A stretch of 64,000 nucleotides of DNA from contig OX381716.1 in the NCBI GenBank assembly GCA_947462335.1, forward strand, positions 9,620,861-9,684,860, in the 5' to 3' direction. Of the stretch, positions 34,609 through 47,200 are shown one piece after another; the stretch's first letter is position 1, and the number at the start of each line of letters is the position of its first letter. The position numbers were made by a program, and so were the translations under genes. The notes under the pieces were generated by a model. It saw only the letters and a program-made list of their open reading frames with translations. It did not search any database and was not told the DNA's origin. The DNA comes from Harmothoe impar (lineage: Eukaryota > Annelida > Polychaeta > Phyllodocida > Polynoidae).

Positions 34609-34735
34609 ATTCACTGGCAACACTGGGTGCCGGACTTTCACCGTCAAAATAACGGTCACCGTCATTTCAAATTCTCCGTAATAATAACGGTGAAAGTCTG
34701 GCACCCAGTGGTGCCAGTGAATCACCGTTAATCTA
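34609..34735. repeat. Palindromic element (attcactggca...tgccagtgaat)
   Basis: Inverted arms share actgggtgccggactttcac / gtgaaagtctggcacccagt. Non-coding MITE-like. Confidence 0.6.
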
Positions 34736-35395
34736 ACGAAATACGGAACATCACTGTTATTTAATACAGTGCCTAAACAATAGTTTTAACAATATTTAAC
34801 TCATTTATCCCAGTATTTTTCCGTCCATCTATCCACCAATACCTAAGTCTATGCTCAATATGGTTGCATGCCAAATTTGGTACCATGTCCAATCAGCAAT
34901 AGCATCTTAGTGTCAAGACTTCAGGCCTAATCATTAGGACTCAGTCTATGAGAGCCTTATAAAATGCTTCATGACACTTTGTAATGCCAGTCCATGAGAA
35001 AAGGTCACTCTAGGATGGCTACAGAGCAAACCTTACAGCTGTTTATCTATATATTTTTCTTATTACCACAAAAATGGTGTTCTTAGCATCCATGAAAATC
35101 TCTCAAGATATTCACAGTAAAATTGGTTGACTTAACATTGCCTCACCGTAATCACATTTACGATGATCCACCGTAAAGTTTTACATTGATTCTCTGTATA
35201 TTCAACAGAATATTTTTACAGTGTAGTCTATAATGCTGTAAATGCTAACTTGGTGCTGACATGAATGTATCCTTACATTGGTCAATAAAGCCTTCTTAAA
35301 TTTTGAATTTTGAATCTTCTATTGGAGTTTAATAGTCTTATTAGTAAAAATTTACAGTACGCCTAGTGTTAGATAGCTGTTTGGGCTATATATAA

Positions 35396-35706
35396 GGCCA
35401 AATAAAGAAAAGGTATGTTTCATGTTACCCGACCCTACCTAGCAAAACAGGTCCAACCCTAGAAATTGTTATCCAATTTTGAAAAAATATTTTTACTTTA
35501 GGTCATTTTGAGGCAATTTAAGAGTCATTCTAATAATTCACGAGTCGAGGCGGCCGTTGGCAAGTCGACATTGAAGTCCGCTATTCAATTTCTAGGTACT
35601 TTTCAGGCCAAAGTAAAAATTGTTTAAATCTTTTGAAAAAAGAAATCGACCTACCTACCCTAGATTTTCAGACCATGTAACCTGAAACACACCTTTTTTT
35701 TGGGCC
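35396..35706. mobile_element. Harbinger-like MITE (GGCCAAAAAAGG family), degraded
   Basis: Left end TAA|GGCCAAATAAAG; right end acacaccttttttttgggcc. Contains accttcga-type family words such as 'cctaccctagattttcag'. Confidence 0.55.
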
Positions 35707-35938
35707 CAACCTGATTCAAGGAGAGACATGTAATGAATAGAGTTAATCCAGTTTTATCAAAATTTAAAAAAACTAACGTTCAAGAAACATTTTAAAATGG
35801 CACATGATCTGCCCCAGATCTTATTTGCAGGGCAACCTTCGCTGTCCATGACAATATCATGTTCTCCAAAAAGACCCTGCTGCCCCTTGGTAGACGAGTG
35901 GTCAAATGAAATATAACATGAAAGCTTAAGTCAGAGCA

Positions 35939-36208
35939 ACCCTGCAAACAAAATCTCAAGCAAAACTTGTGCCATTCCTGAGTCTTGACTCGTGATCCCC
36001 AGGAGATTTTTGAACGTTTTATTTTGTTTTAACAAGTTTTAACTTGTGTCATTCGCCCAAGTTGCAAACGTTCAGTTCCCGAAACCATTTTCTGAATAGG
36101 ACAAGTTTACAATTCTTGGGAATATCTTGTTTTTTTTTTGTGTTATGGTGACTTCCCCAGATTCTCCCCAGTCACAAACGTTCAATTCCTGAGTTCTGTT
36201 GGGAGGGA
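35939..36208 (-). mobile_element. MITE, second CCCTCCAAACA subfamily
   Basis: Inverted copy from ccctgcaaacaaaatctcaa to gagttctgttgggaggg. Confidence 0.7.
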
Positions 36209-37217
36209 AGGCTAGATTATGTCTAACTTTAGATTTCAGAAATGATTCAGATCTGGAGATTGAATGATCTCCAGATCTACTTGCCCCATTTCTCCCAATC
36301 ATGCTCAATATCGCAAAAGGTGAATAACCAGCCCCGTGTTTTCTCTATTCAAATCAAATAAATTCAAAGATTTTAATTTTAACTGCAACTGACAGGAACA
36401 AGTCCTGTATTTTGTCAATTACAGCAAGTCGGAGATATGGTATTACATAAGGTAGACATTATTACTATCATATAGTGTTGCATCAGTCTCTAGATGCAAG
36501 TTTTAACTAAGCATTTCATATATAAATTAGCATGTTCCATTAGATTAGTGTGTGATTAGTCAGTTATATTTTCTTTAAATTAATACATGTTTTAGTATGT
36601 TTTTAGGTGGAAAGAGAAACCTCTTAGGGGACATGTAGGGGAATCTTAATAAGTGCTCGGGCCAGAGCTTAGTACTATCATACTTATTAGGACACTAAGT
36701 AGTCTTCATGTATTCCGTAACTTTGGTTTTAAACACTTCTGGGGATGTTGGATTCCTTACTTCAGGGGGAAGGGAGTTCCATCTCTGACCTAGTCTATAT
36801 GTAACACTATGTCTGGCTGTTGCTAGCTTGTAGTATTTTGTTTTTACCATCCTTGCATCATGCTGTCTTGTCCTAATCTCCCTGGTATCTAGGATGTCAG
36901 GATCTTTGGCATAATTATAGGAAGCCAAGGCTAGGGCTAGGCCCCTTCTTACCTCTAGAGCATCAACCTTTGCCCTGCCTCTAACCCTCCTCCTTGTACA
37001 TGCACAAGCATACCTTTAGCATCCTATCCAAAGTGCCCTGAATCTTACACAGTGCTGTTATATTCCCAGTGCCATAGATAAGTTGGCCATACTCTAGGAC
37101 TGGCAGTACCATGGTATTTACTGCCTCCAGTGTTAGTCTTGTTCTGCATCTAGTTAGAAGATAGTTCTCATAGGATAGGCTCTTGTTAAGAACCTTCAGG
37201 TGTCCTTTAAAATTTAA

Positions 37218-37705
37218 GGGAGTGATCATTTATTATCAACAGGGGAGGGGGGCAAAAACATTTGGACCCCTTGACCGGGGGGAGGGGGGGGGGGGGGAAT
37301 TTGGACCCCTCTTGGGGGGGGGGCAAAAAAATTTAACCTGTTTTGAGCCAAAAAGCCTGCACGTTAAGCCCCGGCCACACCTACGTGATTTCGTCCGACC
37401 CGACGTCATCCGACCCAACCCGACCGAACAGTCGTAAGAGTTTGGTAAGCACAACTCTATCAGACCGGCCAGGTAAAATACGTCCGATTGTCGGGTCTGG
37501 TCGGGTCGGATCGGCCCAAAACAATCTAGTGTGGCCGGGGCTTTACTATGCTTCAAAGGGCCCGCGCGCGAGCCGATTTTCGACCCTAAGGGGGAGGGGG
37601 GGTAAAAAATTGTTGACCCCTTGACCGGGGGGGGGGGGTGAAAAATTCCGCGCGCTCCGCGCGGAAACCCACCACCCCCCCTGTTGTTAAAAAATGATCA
37701 CTCCC
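37218..37705. mobile_element. Harbinger-like MITE (GGGAGTG family) inserted in the LINE relic
   Basis: Ends GGGAGTGATCATTTATTATC / GTTAAAAAATGATCACTCCC with TAA on both sides (37215-37217 and 37706-37708). Itself interrupted by 37367-37542. Confidence 0.8.
37367..37542. mobile_element. Small Harbinger-like MITE nested in the 37218 element
   Basis: Ends AGCCCCGGCCACAC / GTGTGGCCGGGGCT, with TTA at 37364-37366 and 37543-37545. Removing it restores the 'cacgttactatgcttcaaag' phrase seen in other copies of the host MITE. Confidence 0.8.
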
Positions 37706-38180
37706 TAAGTCACTGTCTAACTCTATTCTCAGATACCTGTATTGGGCAGTTTGTAATAACATAGACATACATGTAATAAGTTCTGTCCATCAATATTTAG
37801 GGCAATATGACCCTGGTGCTGAAGCCTGTATTTGGTGCCATATAGGGTAAATTTGGTCCTCAATGTGATCTTTGCCCAACTTTAGCCCCCTTCCCCAAAT
37901 CCGCGTCTGGACTTGATAACTTGACGCGGGAAAATTATTCCTGCGCGTCCGGCTCGCCATAAAACAGAGGGAATCCCCGGCCTCGTTCTGGCTACCAGTT
38001 ATTGGGGAAGCCCTCTGTACAGCTTACAAAACGTGCTCCCTGCAGGAGTGGTGTCCTCTAAGTTTCTACAGGTCAGGGCTAGTTAATTACGAGGTTTTCA
38101 AGGAGTTGACACTTTCTAGGAGATCGTCCAAGGAGACTTTAAGTTGTGGTTGCCATCCCTGGAGAGTTTCTAATTCAGAC

Positions 38181-38252
38181 ATGGCGGCAGTTAGGACATG
38201 TTTGTTTGGTCGACATCTGACAACCGCCTCCCTCCAACGTCCGGCAAGGAAT
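38181..38252 (+). CDS. SCO1: SCO1 exon 1
   Basis: ATG in good context (gac ATGG). Encodes the presequence start; donor AAT|GTAAGT, phase 0. About 300 bases upstream are GC-rich with CpGs, a likely promoter. Confidence 0.85.
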
Positions 38253-41200
38253 GTAAGTCGACTCTCGAGTTGAATAATCTTGTTTTAAAGACTTTAACTT
38301 TAATAATTAGATAAAATCGAGTTGCAGGCCAGTCAGACTGCATCGGTTTGTCACGCAATAAAAAGTATAAATGTATTCTCTGGCTGGGTCAGTCAAGTTG
38401 AATAACACAAGACAAGACACAAGTCACGTTCAACGTTGGTTGGGCAACTTGAGGTAGGTTACATAAGCCTAAATCTAGTGCAGTGGCAAATAAATAACAA
38501 CATGTCCCCCAGTACTGGCACTAGTCTAGTACTACTGCCAACACATTGTCATTGAAGTGTAACCAACCACTCACGACCTACTCAGGCTACTGCAGACCAC
38601 CCTCTTCCTCCGCCTACAGAGTTGATTTTGACGAGGGCACCAAAAGAAATCTCTACACCCCCCCCCCCACATACACACACAAATGCACCCCCCCCCCCAA
38701 AAAAAAAGTTCGTGGGTAGATCTATTTTGAACAGATAGATATAACCAGTAATATATAACATAAAAACCGTTTTAAAAAAATGCACTGTTTTCAATTTTGA
38801 CCGCCCCCCCCCCCCCAATCATGCTGGAGGCTTTTCAAGTTTTGCCCCCCCTCCCACCAAGGGCCTGTTTTAACTTTTACAGTATCACCCCTAGTCTCCG
38901 GAGCAAACACCGGCAAATCCATAGGTTGTGCTACTCGTCACTGCTGGGAGCCAGAGTCTGCCGCATAGTAATTTCTTACAAGTACGATTTAATACGTGTG
39001 GGGGGTGTTGAGTATTTGACGACGCGCGAAAATAGTCTATCGGGTACCAGCATACTAGCGTACCAGCGTACCAGCGTTCACCTCACTTTCATTATTAAAA
39101 CATGACGTCACAAGCTGAGGTCGCCAAAATGTCAGAGGATGTGTTCCTGGTTTTCTCAGTCTAGATCCAACCTAATCATCGATCCTGAACAGGGGGCACT
39201 GGCCAATGGGAGCGCCCGTACGTCCCACAGTCTCCAATAGCGGCCTACGTGACAACGGTACGCGGCAGACGCTGGCTCCTAGTAACATAGCGTAGCGACG
39301 TGGATAGATTTGCCATCGTTTGCTCTGGAGACTAGTATCACCCCCCCCCCCCCCCCTCTTAGGGAATGATCATTTTTTAACAACAGGGGATGGGTGGTGG
39401 ATTTCCGCTAGGGATATCATTGGTATCACATGTATCGATACATCGCTATTTTTTATGTAGCTGATAACCGAATCGACAAACAATGGGTATCGATACGCCG
39501 CCATCTTGGATTCTTTTTTTGCTACATGTCATTTTTTACGGCGTGTAACTCGGACCATTATTAAGGTATTTAGGTAGTAAAATGATAAAGACAAAATGTT
39601 ATTCTAAATATTACAAATTTTATTTTTATTTCTATCACAAGAAAGAAGAATATTACGATTTTCTTTCATTTCATTGTCTCTACTATAATTTTTTTACAGT
39701 GTCTGTAAGCATAAGTTGACAAAATGTGGCCTAATCTACCTCTTCTTTTTATATAATGAATAACTGATATATTACCTAAATCGAAACCAAAATAGTGAAT
39801 AACTGATAACTCATAAAATTCGATACCAATGACACCCCTAGTTTCCGCCAAAAATTTTACACCCCCCCCCCCCGGTCGAGGGGTCAACATTTTTTACCCC
39901 CCCCCCCCCCCCCCCCTTACGGCCGAAAATCGGCTCGCGCGCGGGCCCTTTGAAGCATAGTAACGCGCGGGCTTTTTGGCTCAAAACAGGTTAATTTTTT
40001 TGCCCCCCCCCCCGGTCAAGGGGTCCAAATTTTGTTGCCCCCCCCCCCCCGTTGTTAAAAAATGATCACTCCCTTATCTACCAAGCCCACCCCTAGTTGT
40101 GCAGCATCCAACTCTACAATTAACTTCGTGTCTAGACAAGGCAATCAGATCGGCGAGTTCAGATTAGATGAACTACCCACCCCCGACCCCCAGGTGGCAA
40201 TGAAATAACTCGCCTTAAATCAATTAAGACTTTTTGCTACAAGGTTTGAAGCAATAGAGAATTGTGAGAATATGAATGAGAATGTGAGAAAATGTAACAA
40301 GGAGAGTGAAAGACACTAAAACATTCCGAATGTGCATCAAAATTGATCAGCAGTTTTGCATAAAACCATAATGATAAAACCTATATATTTCCATTATTGA
40401 CATAGTATGGGCTACCTCTTGTAATAAACAACTGACAACATTTATTTTCAATCATATTTTAACCATTGATCTCAGATCAAAGTAAATCGATATAATCGAA
40501 AAATCGAGACCAAAATAATGATAATCGGAATCGAGATATATTGGATACCAATGGCAGTCCTATCCCGAAAAAACAAACGTGCCCACCCTTATTGTGAACA
40601 TTAATTTAAATACATTAATCCTATATAAAGGACGGCATGTCGCTAAAATATGACATTTGTTGTCATGATGCACCAACGCAGCCGAAACGAGTGACTCCGG
40701 TCGGCATGATGCTTGAATACAGTACTGGTGAGTTACTCGCCAAGGCTGCGTTTATGCATCATGACGGCCAAGGCTATGATGTATTAATGCACTAGGCCTA
40801 AAAGAAATTGTGTTTGTAATATGGGCCAAAGTAGATAAGGTCGATAAGTCGATTTTCTTTACAACACTTTTTTTTTTTATAGAAAAAACTGGTTTTAGCA
40901 TTAAAAACGCTAAAGATATCATAAATTTTCTCAAAAATTTAGAAAAAAGTCTCAAATGAATAAGGGTCGGCCCCAAAAACGTAGGGTTGATCGGGATGCC
41001 TTATGGGGCCCTTTAAAGTTTTAAGAGAAACATGTACATGTCGCCTAATCTGTTGCTTTTCTCCAGTTGCTACAAGAGACGACAAGATGGCCGACACGGG
41101 CGGACGTCCTCTGCGGCTGTCGGCGCGGCATGAACCAGTTCGCTGACATGCCAAAAAAACCTCAGCCAGGCGGCAAGGGGAAGGGGGTAAGTAAGGACGG

Positions 41201-44200
41201 TATAAAGTGTGTTCTGGTATCCTGACCGACTATTATTGTGGCCCTTCTCAATTCAGGATGAAAGTGACCGATCTACAATAAAACCTTGAAATGTTCAAAT
41301 TGAGGCCCCTGAATAAATGTCCTCCAGTATTGACGAAATGACGCCAACTCGTCTGCATTTGTCCTCATGACCTCAGCTTTCCAATGGTGAAAGAATTTTT
41401 CAGATGTTCCTCCTAGAAACAAAGTTATGGCCATATAACTATATGTTATAGAAACTATAACCTCAAGTCGAAATTAGAATCGTCAATATACAAAGGGGGC
41501 ATATCAATTGTGTTGGTCTAAAATGTAGCCCGCGAGCTCCACAAGAATGTTATAAATATCATGGAAAACTTAGATTTTTGTCATGGAATATGATGGAAAT
41601 ATTTCATGGAATTTGACAAGAAAGTATTGTGGGAACCCTGACGTTAGGCCACACCAAATAAAAAAGTTGGTCTACGGATTTTCATTTTTAAAATACTGTA
41701 AACGTATGTTATTTCGCGCTGTACTTATTTTCGCGATTTTTAAAATCGCGAAAATATATGCAGAGCGAATATTTATCCCATATGGTCATATAACTGCTAT
41801 ATTCTAAAATCCGCGAATTTAAATACACGTGAAAGTGCATTTTGTAGTCAATTCCCCAAAATATATACGTTTACAGTGTGGTGCGAGCGAGCGCAAAAAA
41901 AAAAAAAATTCTCAATTTTTTTTCCCTTGTCTGCGGAACTTAAACTTTATCAAGTGAAATGGGCAACATATAAATTTTTTCTGAGGGAAATTCTTTTGCA
42001 AACTCCCAGATCTGGCTATCGATAAAAAAAAAGTACCACCAAAAAAAAAAAAAAAAAAAAATCAAATTGCTCAGAAAATGGTGTGGGGAATCCGTAGACC
42101 AACTTCTTTTTTTTGGTCTGGCCTTAAATACAGTATCTATATCCCTGCCTGTGTTGTGTCGACAGCCGGTGGGTTGGAAGACGGTCGGCATCACGTTCGG
42201 ACTGGGAGGCATCCTCTTAGCGGGAATGCAGTACGTCAAACACGAAAAGGAAATATGTGAGTTATACCAGAAACAATATTACAGACTTAACTGATCTTTA
42301 GAAATAGAAATCCTTGGAATATTCATATACTAGTAGCGGTAGATATAGTTGTAAATAGATAATCATGTTACCTTTTAGCGGCATGTCATCCCTATAATCG
42401 GTAATATCCTTGATAACACATCATTATTTCAGCGCGTTAAATGCTAGTTAAAACTGAGACTGAAGAATAGTGGGAACCCTGACGATGCAGCACTTAAATA
42501 ATTAATGGGCTAACAAGATACTTAACCCTTTAAGGACACGTGTCACAAAAAGATGACATTTGTCGTCATGATGCACCAATGCAGCCCCGGCAAGTAACTC
42601 ACCGGTGCTGCATTAGTGCATCATGACGACCCTTCGGTAGTGTCTCCGCCCCGTAGGGTCGAAATGATGCATGATTGCAGCCCTGGCGAGTTACTCACCA
42701 GGGCTGCACTCATGCATCATGACGACCTAATGGCATGATGCATTAATGCATTATGTCGTCCTTAAAGGGTTATGGGCATTATCATGCAGGAATGCAGCCC
42801 TGGCGAGTAAATCGCCAGTGCTACATTCAAGCATCATGCCGACACTACTAATACTTTAGTGCTTCATGACGACAAATGTCACCTTTTAGCAACATGCCAC
42901 CCCTATAATCGGTAATATGTGCATCTACATGGGTACCCATAATTTTGAACATGTCCCTGTGTCGATTTTTAGCAGAAGGACCATGTCATTGTGTCGATTT
43001 TTAGGTATATAGGAACTCATAGAAAAATTGCTGTAGGTCGATTTTTATCCCAATTTTTCTGTGTCCGTCGATTTTCAAAAAGGCCTTAAACGGCCGTGTC
43101 GCCGTGTTGGCCGTGTCGAATTTTTCCCCATCTAGAGGCACTAATATCCTTCAATGTTAACCCGTCCTTATTTCAGCGCGTGAGAAGACGCGTCAGCAGT
43201 CTATAGGTAAGGCGGCACTGGGTGGCTCCTGGTCCCTGACGGACCAGACCGGCGTACGACGTAAGAGCTCCGACTACCACGGGCAGTGGGTGCTCCTCTA
43301 CTTCGGGTTCACGCACTGCCCCGACATCTGTCCTGACGAGATCGAGAAGATGATCAAGGTCGTCGACACTATAGGTAGGCTGAAGGGATGTCATCAATAC
43401 TCCGAGATTCGATACACCGACATTTCTAGAATCCTGATTATCGCATCAACAAAAAAATTATATCGATACACTTTAAATATAACAGATAGCCCCCTAATTT
43501 ACCTTTTTTAAATTGCCAAAGGTTGTGAAATATTCCATCTAGAACTTGCTTTTCATTCATCTTGAAAATAGTGACAGTTGTAGCCACATAATATATCTCA
43601 ACAAAAGATTTGTTTTAAAGTGTATAGAATGGAATGTGATGAAATTTTAGCGCAAGTTTAATAGGAAAGTCATTTCCATGAGAAAAAAAAATTATAACAA
43701 AATCCATAAGAATGCACCATCCCCTTATTGCGATTGTAGAAATTATTACCTCAAATTCCCGCGTATAACCTGCGGGTTATACGTGAACTAAACCTCTAGT
43801 GTGGGTTATACAATATTCTCAAAGTCTGGGTGCTGGTAATACCAGGGTTTCAGTATGATACAGTACTAAAACAGCATTTTCAGAATTCGGGGTATATGCG
43901 AGATGGGGGTTATACGTGGGAAGTTACGGTATTTGTTACATTGACAGCCCGGCACTACCGTATATTGCGACAGCACTGTAAATACTTTCATGGAAAATAG
44001 TAAATTTGGGTTACAGATCATAAAGAAAAGTGAGGGAATTTTAATTTGATATTTTTGTGGTACCCCTGTCCTACACCCCTTTACTGTTTTTTTAATAACA
44101 TTTATCTTTATTTGTCGTCAGGAAAATTAACAGTTACACCGAAATAAAAGCATAGGTATCGGTAATTTACATACATCTTACAGTGGCAATATGTATATGT

Positions 44201-47200
44201 ATACATTTGTGTTTACATTTTTCCTGAGCATAAAGAAAGGTTCTTCTCAGCCTGCACTAGGTGTGCCTGGCTGATGCTTCGTGAGGAACCCTTTCCTTGT
44301 AAAGGACTAAGATTAGGCCACTCAAAAAATAAAATGGTTTCTCATCACCACGCGCATCATAAAAATCAGCTTTTGAGGAAAACTTTTCTCTCTTTTTTTT
44401 TTTGCTAATTTTTGATGAAAAATTTGATTGAATTTGGACAAATATTGGGATATTTGGTATCAAATTAAAGCTGATACTGCCAGTCATGTAGTAGGATAGA
44501 AATAACTTATATTTTCCCTGCTTTTAAAGATCCTTAAATTCCTAACTTCTAAAATGTGAATTTTGGTCATGAAAAACGTACATCATCCCATACATTTTTT
44601 AACCCGCGAGTTAAAAAAAAAAAAGCAAAAAAAAAAGCCTTCCACATCAGATTTTTCAGACCTTGGTTTTGAGTGGCCTTAATACATCATTTTTAACAGT
44701 TTATATAGGACCATATATTGTAGAAGTCATGCTTGTTAATTCACAGACAAGGAGCCCAACACCCCCAACCTCAAGCCGCTGTTCATCACCGTGGACCCTG
44801 AACGCGACACACAGAAGGCACTCGGCGAATACGTCGCAGGTAGGTTTTAAGTTTTAATAATTACTGGACATCGATTCTCTCTCTTTGTAGCCCTATAGTG
44901 ATCGATGCCCAGTTTTATACTTCAGACCAGTGGCTCATTTTGGCTGTTTTTTGCCTCACAGATTGCTTCTAGGGCAAAATCCTGACTAGGTGCCAATATA
45001 TTCTCTATACCAATGTGTAATATGAGGGTAGAAAACACTGGAACCTCAGTTAGAAAAAATCCTACTGAACAGTTTTTGAGAAAATTAGGGTTTTGTTGCA
45101 TATTTTTGGTGTTTTTAGTACATTTCCTACATAAACCGTGAACGCCAGCATTTCTCACTTTTCAGGTGTTTAGAATCAGAATTTGACTTGTTTTTATTCG
45201 CAGTAGGATTTCTGAGTATCGAGCCATTCTAGAAAAGCTATTCTTTGGAAAAAATACTTAGTATTACTTGATGATTTTCGTTGCACAAATTTAGGGTTGT
45301 AAAAACTGCATTGTCATCCAATCAAAGTGTTTATGCACTGTTGATGGTCACCCCCTCCCACCCACTTCACTCTGCATTGAAGGAGAACAGGCAGGGGAGG
45401 TTCATGTGTCCGTATATAGCTGTTGACCTGGGTGCTGGGTGCATTTTAAATTTATGGGGTGCCAAATGTTCATGAAAGAAAAATCAAATAGAATATTTTA
45501 TTTTTTTTAGTATCAGATTAATGCAACTACAATTCGTAATTTAGCACTTAAAGCATTGTATTTGCATTAATATGAATAGTAGCCACCTTATGGGGTGCCA
45601 ACTATTCATGAAAGAAAAATCTATAAGAATTTGTTTTTTATTAGCATTAAATTGATGCAACTACAATTCAAGATTGCATTTTAAGCATCTTAGATCAATG
45701 GTAGTCATCTTAAATATATGGGGTGCCAACTGTTCATGAATTAAAAAAAAAGAATAGAATTAGTTTTTTTATTAGTATCAGATTAATGCAACTACAATTT
45801 GTGATTGCACTTAAAGCATTGTGGCATGCAATGACTGGTAGCCACCTTGAATGTATGGGGTGCCAACTGTTTATGAAAGAAAGAAAAGAAAGTGTTTTTT
45901 TAAAGAATCAAATTAATGCAACTGCAATTCAAGATTGCATTTAAGCATTATGGCATTCAATGACTGGTGGCCATCTTGAACCTATGGGGTGCCAACTCTT
46001 CATGAAAAGAACAACTAAATTGGATTTTTTTAACAGTATAAAATTTATGCAACTACATTTCAAGATTGCATTTAAAGCATTGTGGCATTCAATGAATGGT
46101 GGCCATCCTAAACCTATGGGGTGCCAACTGTGTTTGAAAAAGGTATCAAATAGAAATTTTCTTATATGAATTATACAAATTAATGCAACTATAATTCTTC
46201 ATTGCACTGAAAGCATTGTGGCATTTAGTAAATGGTAGCCATCTTGAATGGGTTGAATGAAGGAAAAATCAAATAGGATTAGTTTTTTTGATAGTATCAA
46301 ATTAATGCAACTACAAGTCAAGATTGCATTTCAAGCATCGGGACATTCAATGAGTGATAGCCATCTTGAATCTATGGAATGCCAACTGTTCATGAAAGAA
46401 AAATGGAATAGATTTTTTTTTATTAGTATCAAATTACTGCAACTGCAATTCGAGATTACATTGAAAGCATGGTGGCATTCAATGAATGTTTGCAATCTTG
46501 AATCTTTAAATGAACATACACACAGACATATTCATAGGCATGAACATGGTGTTCTCCTTCATATAGATATTCATGGATTTCTACTTCTACTAAATATAGA
46601 TTTCTGTTGGAAGGATTCTGGTACATGGATGTCGATGTCCAGTTTTAGATATATATCCATATAGTGCATTGGAGGGCTATAATGTTGGACTGCTGTATAT
46701 TTATAAGGGGGGTGGGGGGGTGGAAAGAATTTCGACTCCTTGCCTGTGGATGGGGAGATTTAGACCCCTCTAGTGGAGGGGGGAGGGGGATGAAAAAGTT
46801 GTGCACGCTCACAAAATCTAAAATATAATCTAAGTGTTGTTTCTCACAGACTTCTCCCCTAAGCGATTTCAGTAAAAAAAAAAATTTAAAAAAAAATTGT
46901 ATAAAAAATTGAAAAAAATTGTTTAAAAAAATCTGGATAGGGCCAGAAATTAGGCTCAGTCGGGATACCTGACCACAAATATGATATACACTTTTTTTTT
47001 TTGCATAATCCTAAGTATTGTTTCTCACCCAGAGTTCTCCCCTAAGCCATTTCAGTAAAAATATAAATTTTGAATAAGCCCCCCAAAAAAAAAGTTTAAA
47101 AAAATCTGGGTAGGGCCAAAAAATTGCTAGGGTCAGTCGGGATACCTGACAACAAATACATATATATTTTTTTGCCTAACCTAAGTGTTGTTTCTCCCCC

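Larger units (their letters stand above)
36690..37890 (-). pseudogene. Reverse transcriptase (LINE) relic split by nested MITEs
   Basis: Reading from high to low coordinates: RTKFTLYGTKYR and LNIDGQNLL (37890-37735), then after the insertion 37218-37705, NTMVLPVLEYGQLIYG (37229-36981) and VTYRLGQRWNSLPPEVRN (36928-36695). These match the C-terminal part of non-LTR ORF2 proteins (the LEY..-(W/Y)G and WNSLP..VR segments). Frames are shifted and interrupted. Confidence 0.65.

Noticed and set aside
42067..42294. SCO1 exon 3 starting at an upstream ATG near 42067
   Set aside because: The upstream part is the end of a MITE; the ctcgacag-type acceptor at 42156-42165 and the phase from exon 2 define the exon.
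46257..46664. 135-codon open frame (+)
   Set aside because: It lies in the ~120-bp tandem array and ends in microsatellite-like text; no conserved domain.
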